This document shows, piece after piece, positions 36,383-40,158 of a stretch of 40,158 nt of DNA. The notes below the pieces were generated by a model that was not told the origin of the DNA, did not search any database, and saw only the letters and a program-made list of their open reading frames with translations. Positions within the stretch are counted from its first letter, which is position 1. Each line of letters begins with the position of its first letter. Source of the stretch: Variovorax ginsengisoli (lineage in GTDB: Bacteria; Pseudomonadota; Gammaproteobacteria; Burkholderiales; Burkholderiaceae_C); assembly GCF_006438845.1 (NCBI RefSeq), contig NZ_RCZJ01000011.1, positions 60,001 to 100,158 of the forward strand, given 5' to 3'. The position numbers were made by a program, and so were the translations under genes.

Positions 36383-36795
36383 AGCCCGAGAGCTGCCCCT
36401 GCGGCCGCCGCGACCGGCGCGAATTTCCCCTGGCCTACACGATGTGCTGCGGGCGCTACCTCGAGGACATCGAGGGCACCCCGGCACCCGATGCCGAGTC
36501 GCTCATGCGCTCGCGCTACACCGCCTTCGTGCGCGAACGCGCCGACTACCTGCTCGCCACCTGGCACCCGTCGAAGCGTCCGTCCACGGTCACGTTCGAA
36601 CCCGGCGTGAAGTGGCTGGGGCTCGACGTGCGCTCGCGCTCGGTGCTCGACGCCGACCACGCGGAGGTCGAGTTCGTGGCGCGCCAGCGTGGTGTTTCCG
36701 GTGAAGCCACGCGGCTGCATGAACGCAGCCGATTCGTTCGCGAGGCCGACGGCGACCGCGAGCGCTGGTACTACGTCGACGGCGATCGGAAATAG
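36379..36795 (+). CDS. ychJ: YchJ family (UPF0225) SEC-C-like protein
   Basis: A 138-residue protein of unknown function. The N-terminal metal-binding cysteines are Cys6-Pro-Cys8 and Cys23-Cys24, as in the SEC-C-like zinc motif. They are followed by the family block LMRSRYTAFVRERADYLLATWHPSKRP and a NTF2-like second half ending WYYVDGD. The start is GTG 36379, which overlaps the acyl-CoA dehydrogenase stop (GTGA) and gives VKPESCPCG; the longer upstream frame lies inside that gene. It is probably translated by coupling. Confidence 0.88.
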   Translation: MKPESCPCGRRDRREFPLAYTMCCGRYLEDIEGTPAPDAESLMRSRYTAFVRERADYLLATWHPSKRPSTVTFEPGVKWLGLDVRSRSVLDADHAEVEFVARQRGVSGEATRLHERSRFVREADGDRERWYYVDGDRK

Positions 36796-36854
36796 CGCGC
36801 GTACACCGCGGCCGCGGTGAGGCGGTCCTGCGATGCGGTTGCTACGATCGCCCC

Positions 36855-37550
36855 ATGACCCTTTCCATTTCTTTCGATGCCGTGCTGTTCGACTGCGACG
36901 GCGTGCTGGTCGACTCCGAACCCATCACCAACGGCGTGCTGCGCGACATGCTTGAAGAGCGCGGCTGGGTGCTCACGCCCGACGAATGCATGCGCATTTT
37001 CGTGGGCAAGGCCGTCAAGGACGAGCGCGCGCTGATCGAAGCGCAAACCGGCATGCCGGTCACCGACGAATGGCTGCGCAGCTTCTGGGAACGCCGCAAC
37101 GTGAAGCTCGACCGCGAACTGGTCGAGATCCCTGGAGCGCCGGCTGCGGCGCGTGCGCTGCATGCCGCGCTCGGCGGCCGCATCGCCTGCGCTTCGGGGG
37201 CGGATCGCAGGAAAGTCGAGTTGCAGTTGCGGAAGATCGGCCTCTACGACGTGTTCGAAGGGCGCATCTTCAGCGGCCACGAGACGCCGCGATCGAAGCC
37301 TTTTCCCGATGTGTACCTGGCAGCGGCGGCCGCACTCGACGTCGATCCGGCGCGCTGTGCGGTCGTGGAGGACACGGTGACCGGTGCGACCGCCGGTGTC
37401 GCTGCGGGCGCCACCGTGTTCGGCTACAGCCCGGGTGGGCTCGGCCACAGCGGCGCCGATGCCCTGCGTGCGGCCGGCGTGGCGCAGGTCTTCACCGACA
37501 TGGCGCAGCTGCCGGCGGTGCTGACCGCGTGGCGGCCGGTTGCGGCCTGA
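36855..37550 (+). CDS. HAD-IA family phosphatase
   Basis: A 231-residue HAD hydrolase with a cap domain. Motif I is FDCDGVLVDSE (nucleophile Asp13, acid/base Asp15), motif II is ASGAD, motif III is Lys in RSKPFPD, and motif IV is VVEDTVTGA. It resembles sugar-phosphate or phosphoglycolate phosphatases; the substrate is not clear. ATG 36855 has no strong ribosome site. It is separated from ychJ by 59 bases, with no repeat or RNA gene in between. It converges with soxR. Confidence 0.9.
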   Translation: MTLSISFDAVLFDCDGVLVDSEPITNGVLRDMLEERGWVLTPDECMRIFVGKAVKDERALIEAQTGMPVTDEWLRSFWERRNVKLDRELVEIPGAPAAARALHAALGGRIACASGADRRKVELQLRKIGLYDVFEGRIFSGHETPRSKPFPDVYLAAAAALDVDPARCAVVEDTVTGATAGVAAGATVFGYSPGGLGHSGADALRAAGVAQVFTDMAQLPAVLTAWRPVAA

Positions 37551-37571
37551 TCCGCAACGTCCCTCCTTCGC

Positions 37572-38042
37572 TCACGGCTCGAAATGCGGCCCCGGTCCTT
37601 CCCGGGCCAACGTGTCGCGCGCATTGCGCAGCGGGCAGGCCTTGAGCGACAGGCAACCGCAACCGATGCAGCCGTCCAGCTGATTGCGCAGTTGGGTCAG
37701 CGTGCGGATGCGCTCGTCGAGCTCGGCCCGCCATTCGCGTGACAGCCGCCGCCAGTCGGCCGCGGTCGGGGTGCGGCCTTCGGGCAGCGCCTGCAAGGCC
37801 TCGGCGATCTCGGCCAGCGGAATGCCCACGCGCTGCGCCACCTTGATGAAGGCCACGCGCCGGAGGATGGCGCGCGGATAGCGCCGCTGGTTGCCGCCGC
37901 TTCGAGCCGACTGGATCAGCCCCTTGCTCTCGTAGAAATGCAGCGCCGAAACGGCGACGCCGCTGCGCGCTGCGACCTCGCCGACAGCCAGCTCGGGCGC
38001 TGGGGCGTGCGCGTCGGAGAAGGGATCGGTTGCGAATGCCAT
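37572..38042 (-). CDS. soxR: SoxR redox-sensing MerR-family regulator
   Basis: A 156-residue regulator with the MerR winged helix (LAVGEVAARSGVAVSALHFYESKGLI) and the [2Fe-2S] motif Cys125-x2-Cys128-x-Cys130-x5-Cys136 (CIGCGC..LKACPL), the exact SoxR spacing. SoxR senses redox-cycling compounds or superoxide. Its start is ATG 38042, and a SoxR box lies at 38074-38091, just upstream. No soxS gene is in the window; instead the box faces the Rid/MFS pair, as in non-enteric bacteria where SoxR acts directly on a few export or detoxification genes. Confidence 0.95.
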   Translation of the reverse strand: MAFATDPFSDAHAPAPELAVGEVAARSGVAVSALHFYESKGLIQSARSGGNQRRYPRAILRRVAFIKVAQRVGIPLAEIAEALQALPEGRTPTAADWRRLSREWRAELDERIRTLTQLRNQLDGCIGCGCLSLKACPLRNARDTLAREGPGPHFEP

Positions 38043-38069
38043 GGTGTGGGAGATCGACGTCGAAAACGC

Positions 38070-38100
38070 TTGACCTCAAGTTAAGTTGAGATTTGATACT
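38070..38100 (+). promoter_or_regulatory. SoxR box and target promoter
   Basis: The site is CCTCAAGTTAAGTTGAGA (38074-38091), with CTCAA/TTGAG arms and close to the E. coli soxS box. It lies between TTGACC (-35, 38070-38075) and GATACT (-10, 38095-38100). The spacer is 19 bases, the over-long spacing typical of MerR-activated promoters. The promoter points to the Rid and MFS genes, with the transcription start predicted near 38107. Confidence 0.85.
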
Positions 38101-38130
38101 AGCGCCTTCCCATCGCATCCCGCTCTCGCC

Positions 38131-38592
38131 ATGACCCTCCCGTCCTTCTTCACGACCACGGCGCCCGCGCCGCAGCCGTTGCCCTTGTTCATCAACCCGC
38201 CACGCCTCTACGACCCGCGCGCCAACGGTTATTCGCACGTGGCCGTGGCGCGCTCGCCGGCGCGGTTCATCTACGTGGCGGGGCAGGGTGGCGAAGACGC
38301 ATCGGGGGCGCTGTCGCCGGACTTTGCCGCGCAGGTCGCGCAGGCCCTGTGCAATCTGCGGACCGCACTCGCAGCGGCAGGCGCCGAGCCCTGCGACGTG
38401 GTGCGTCTGGTCGTGCTGGTGGTCGACCACAGCGAGGCACGCCTGGCGGTGCTGGGCCGCGCCTTGACTGCCGCGTGGGGCGACGAGCCGCCGCCGACAT
38501 GCACGTTGATCCCGGTGCCGCGGCTGGCGCTCGACGGCATGCTGTTCGAGATCGAAGCCACCGCTGTCACCGCGCTTCGACTGGCGGACTGA
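38131..38592 (+). CDS. Rid (YjgF/RidA-like) family protein
   Basis: A 153-residue protein of the Rid/YER057c fold, with FIYVAGQGGEDASGAL in the middle and EIEATAV at the end, both family hallmarks. In RidA an Arg in a P-A-R-S-C segment binds the imine substrate. The matching place here reads PPPTC with no Arg, so it is likely a Rid subgroup without imine-deaminase activity. ATG 38131 is chosen because an earlier in-frame start (38086) would lie inside the SoxR promoter. It is followed after 3 bases by the MFS gene and is probably SoxR-controlled. Confidence 0.85.
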   Translation: MTLPSFFTTTAPAPQPLPLFINPPRLYDPRANGYSHVAVARSPARFIYVAGQGGEDASGALSPDFAAQVAQALCNLRTALAAAGAEPCDVVRLVVLVVDHSEARLAVLGRALTAAWGDEPPPTCTLIPVPRLALDGMLFEIEATAVTALRLAD

Positions 38593-38595
38593 GCG

Positions 38596-39819
38596 ATGCG
38601 TTCCGCTTCTGTGCGGCCTCGCGCACCTGCCGCCGCTGCGTCGGACCACCTTCGCCTTCCCGTCCTGCTGCTGATGGCCGTCGCCGCCGGACTGTGCGCC
38701 GGCAGCAACTATTTCAACCAGCCGCTGCTGCATTCGATCGCCCAGGATCTGCGTGTGAGCGATGCCGCCGCGGCCTCCACCGTCACGCTGGCGCAGGTGG
38801 CCTACGCGTGCGGCCTGGTGCTGCTGGTGCCGCTGGGCGACAAGCTGGAACGTCGGGGTCTGGCGGTGGGGCTGATGCTGCTTGCGGCGGCCGGGCTGTT
38901 TCTCAGCGGCTTCGCGCGCAGCCTCGGCCTGCTCGTCGCAGGAACGGTGATGACCGGCCTGTTCTCGGTGGCGGCACAGACCCTGGTGCCGATGGCGGCC
39001 ACGCTGTCCGACCCGCAGCGCAGTGGGCGCGCCGTCGGTTTGATGATGAGCGGACTGCTCACCGGCATCCTGCTGGCGCGGAGCGTGGCCGGCCTGCTGT
39101 CGGGCGCCGGTGGCTGGCACACGGTGTACCGTGCGGCGGGCGTGGCGATGGTAGGGGTGGCGACCGTGCTGTGGTTCGTGCTGCCCACGTCGCGCAACGC
39201 GGCGCCCCAAAGCTATGCGCGCACGCTGCGCTCGCTCGGCACCTTGTTCCTGAAGCATCCGCGCCTGCGCAGCCGTGCGTTGCTGGGCGCGTTGAGCTTC
39301 GCGTCGGTCAGCGTGTTGTTCTCGACCATGGCGCTGCTGCTGGCAGGGCCAGACCACGCGATGAGCGACGTGCAGATCGGCTTAGTGGGCTTGGTCGGTG
39401 TGGCCGGCGCCTTGATGGCCAGCGCCGCGGGCCGGCTCGCCGACCGCGGCTGGGGCCAGCAGACGACGGCCGCGTGCGTGCTGCTGATGGCGCTGGGCTG
39501 GGGCCTGCTCTGGCTGGGTGGCGACAGCCTCACGTGGTTCCTCGCGGGCATCCTCGTGGTCGACATCGCACTGCCCGGTGTGCACATCAGCAACCAGAAC
39601 GTCATCTACCAACTGGAGCCCGAGGCCAAATCGCGCATCAACGCGGTCTACATGACGACCTATTTCATCGGCGCCTCGTCGGGCTCCGCGCTGGGCGCAT
39701 TGGCCTGGCGCCTGGGTGGGTGGTCGGCAGCCTGTGCGTTCGGTGCGACGCTGGCCCTGATCGCTGGTGCCGCGCTGTGGAACGACCAGCGGCTCGCGCG
39801 CGGCCCGACGCCCGGCTGA
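38596..39819 (+). CDS. MFS transporter
   Basis: A 407-residue inner-membrane protein with about 12 hydrophobic segments. Features include NYFNQPLLHSIAQDL after the first helix, GDKLERRG in the loop after the second (the MFS motif-A position) and ADRGWG in the matching loop of the second half. It resembles drug/metabolite exporters of the MFS_1 class; the substrate is unknown. Overlap or tight spacing with the Rid gene and the SoxR box upstream suggest export of a redox-active compound. The stop lies 4 bases from the converging IclR gene. Confidence 0.9.
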   Translation: MRSASVRPRAPAAAASDHLRLPVLLLMAVAAGLCAGSNYFNQPLLHSIAQDLRVSDAAAASTVTLAQVAYACGLVLLVPLGDKLERRGLAVGLMLLAAAGLFLSGFARSLGLLVAGTVMTGLFSVAAQTLVPMAATLSDPQRSGRAVGLMMSGLLTGILLARSVAGLLSGAGGWHTVYRAAGVAMVGVATVLWFVLPTSRNAAPQSYARTLRSLGTLFLKHPRLRSRALLGALSFASVSVLFSTMALLLAGPDHAMSDVQIGLVGLVGVAGALMASAAGRLADRGWGQQTTAACVLLMALGWGLLWLGGDSLTWFLAGILVVDIALPGVHISNQNVIYQLEPEAKSRINAVYMTTYFIGASSGSALGALAWRLGGWSAACAFGATLALIAGAALWNDQRLARGPTPG

Positions 39820-39823
39820 GCGC

Positions 39824-40158
39824 TCAGGCCGGCAAGGGGCGGTGGGGTGCCGCCGACTGCAGTGCCGCCTGCAGCCCGGCCACCTCGCGCTGCAGGGTGC
39901 GCACCACCATCGCCTCGCGATCGGCCATGCGCGAGGCGATGGCGCTCACGCTGATCGCGCCCAGCACCTGGCCGGTGCGGTCGCGGATGGGCACGCCCAC
40001 GCTCGTCACACCCGCCACGGCATAGTCGGTGATGGCCGCATAGCCGCGCTCTCGCGCCTGCGCCACCAGCTTCAGCAGAATCGAGCGCGTCAGCCCGCCA
40101 TAGGGCTTGAGGTGCGGCGCGATGCGCGTCAGCACGGCCGGCAGTTCGGCCTCCGGCA
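39824..40158 (-). CDS. IclR-family transcriptional regulator, partial (C-terminal effector domain)
   Basis: The C-terminal 110 residues or so of an IclR regulator, running off the window edge at its 5' side. The visible frame reads PEAELPAVLTRIAPHLKPYGG and then LVAQARERGYAAITDYAVAGVTSVGVPIRDRTGQVLGAISVS, the IclR ligand-binding domain. A DNA-binding part must lie beyond 40158. The first in-window codons continue upstream of the GTG at 40135, so that GTG is not a start. The target genes are unknown. Confidence 0.85.
   Translation of the reverse strand, partial: PEAELPAVLTRIAPHLKPYGGLTRSILLKLVAQARERGYAAITDYAVAGVTSVGVPIRDRTGQVLGAISVSAIASRMADREAMVVRTLQREVAGLQAALQSAAPHRPLPA

Overview
The window is a GC-rich chromosomal segment from a betaproteobacterium, most likely Comamonadaceae (Variovorax or a close relative). 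That placement is inferred from the protein flavour (corC-lnt, glyQ-glyS-gmhB-plsC, a LiuR-like MerR regulator, MalK-type sugar ABC genes), frequent GTG/TTG starts and the codon bias. I could not run a 23S comparison.

Layout. 1-2680: 3' part of a 23S rRNA gene, spacer, 5S rRNA and a strong rrn terminator. 2635-5000 (-): acyl-CoA synthetase followed by an MBL-fold hydrolase whose 3' end is lost into the rrn terminator. 5088-5549 (-): a decayed cyclohexadienyl-dehydratase-like solute-binding gene, recoverable only by joining frames. 5722-10167 (+): GNAT acetyltransferase with an apparently leaderless promoter, corC-lnt, and a secreted L-asparaginase. 10275-12863 (-): an overlapping trio of lipid kinase, metallophosphoesterase and PAP2 phosphatase. 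13087-18405 (+): glyQ, glyS, gmhB, plsC and a YgjP-type metallopeptidase, closely packed. 18438-19130 (-): DJ-1/PfpI protein.

19255-27380 is a divergent sugar or sugar-acid uptake and catabolism locus. A MalK-type ATPase, a binding protein and two permeases lie on the minus strand. A GntR/FCD regulator, a DenD-like dehydrogenase and an IlvD/Edd dehydratase lie on the plus strand. The shared 128-150 bp control region carries two ACCGGT boxes. An SDR at 28102-28872 may belong to it. A small secreted DUF4124 protein separates the two.

28971-31395 (-): an LRR protein with a fused kinase-like domain, and a second MBL hydrolase divergent from a LiuR-like MerR regulator, with a perfect 14-bp palindrome between them. 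31515-36795 (+): the MerR regulator, beta carbonic anhydrase, thiolase, M20 peptidase, acyl-CoA dehydrogenase and a YchJ protein. 36855-37550 (+): HAD phosphatase. 37572-38042 (-): SoxR, divergent from a Rid-family/MFS pair (38131-39819, +) through a clear SoxR box with 19-bp promoter spacing. 39824-40158 (-): C-terminal part of an IclR regulator, cut by the window edge.

No CRISPR array, transposase, prophage, tRNA or riboswitch was recognised. The candidates for something undescribed are the sugar-acid locus, the LRR-kinase fusion, the SoxR-controlled Rid/MFS pair, the broken genes at the rrn boundary, and a GmhB with an altered catalytic motif.
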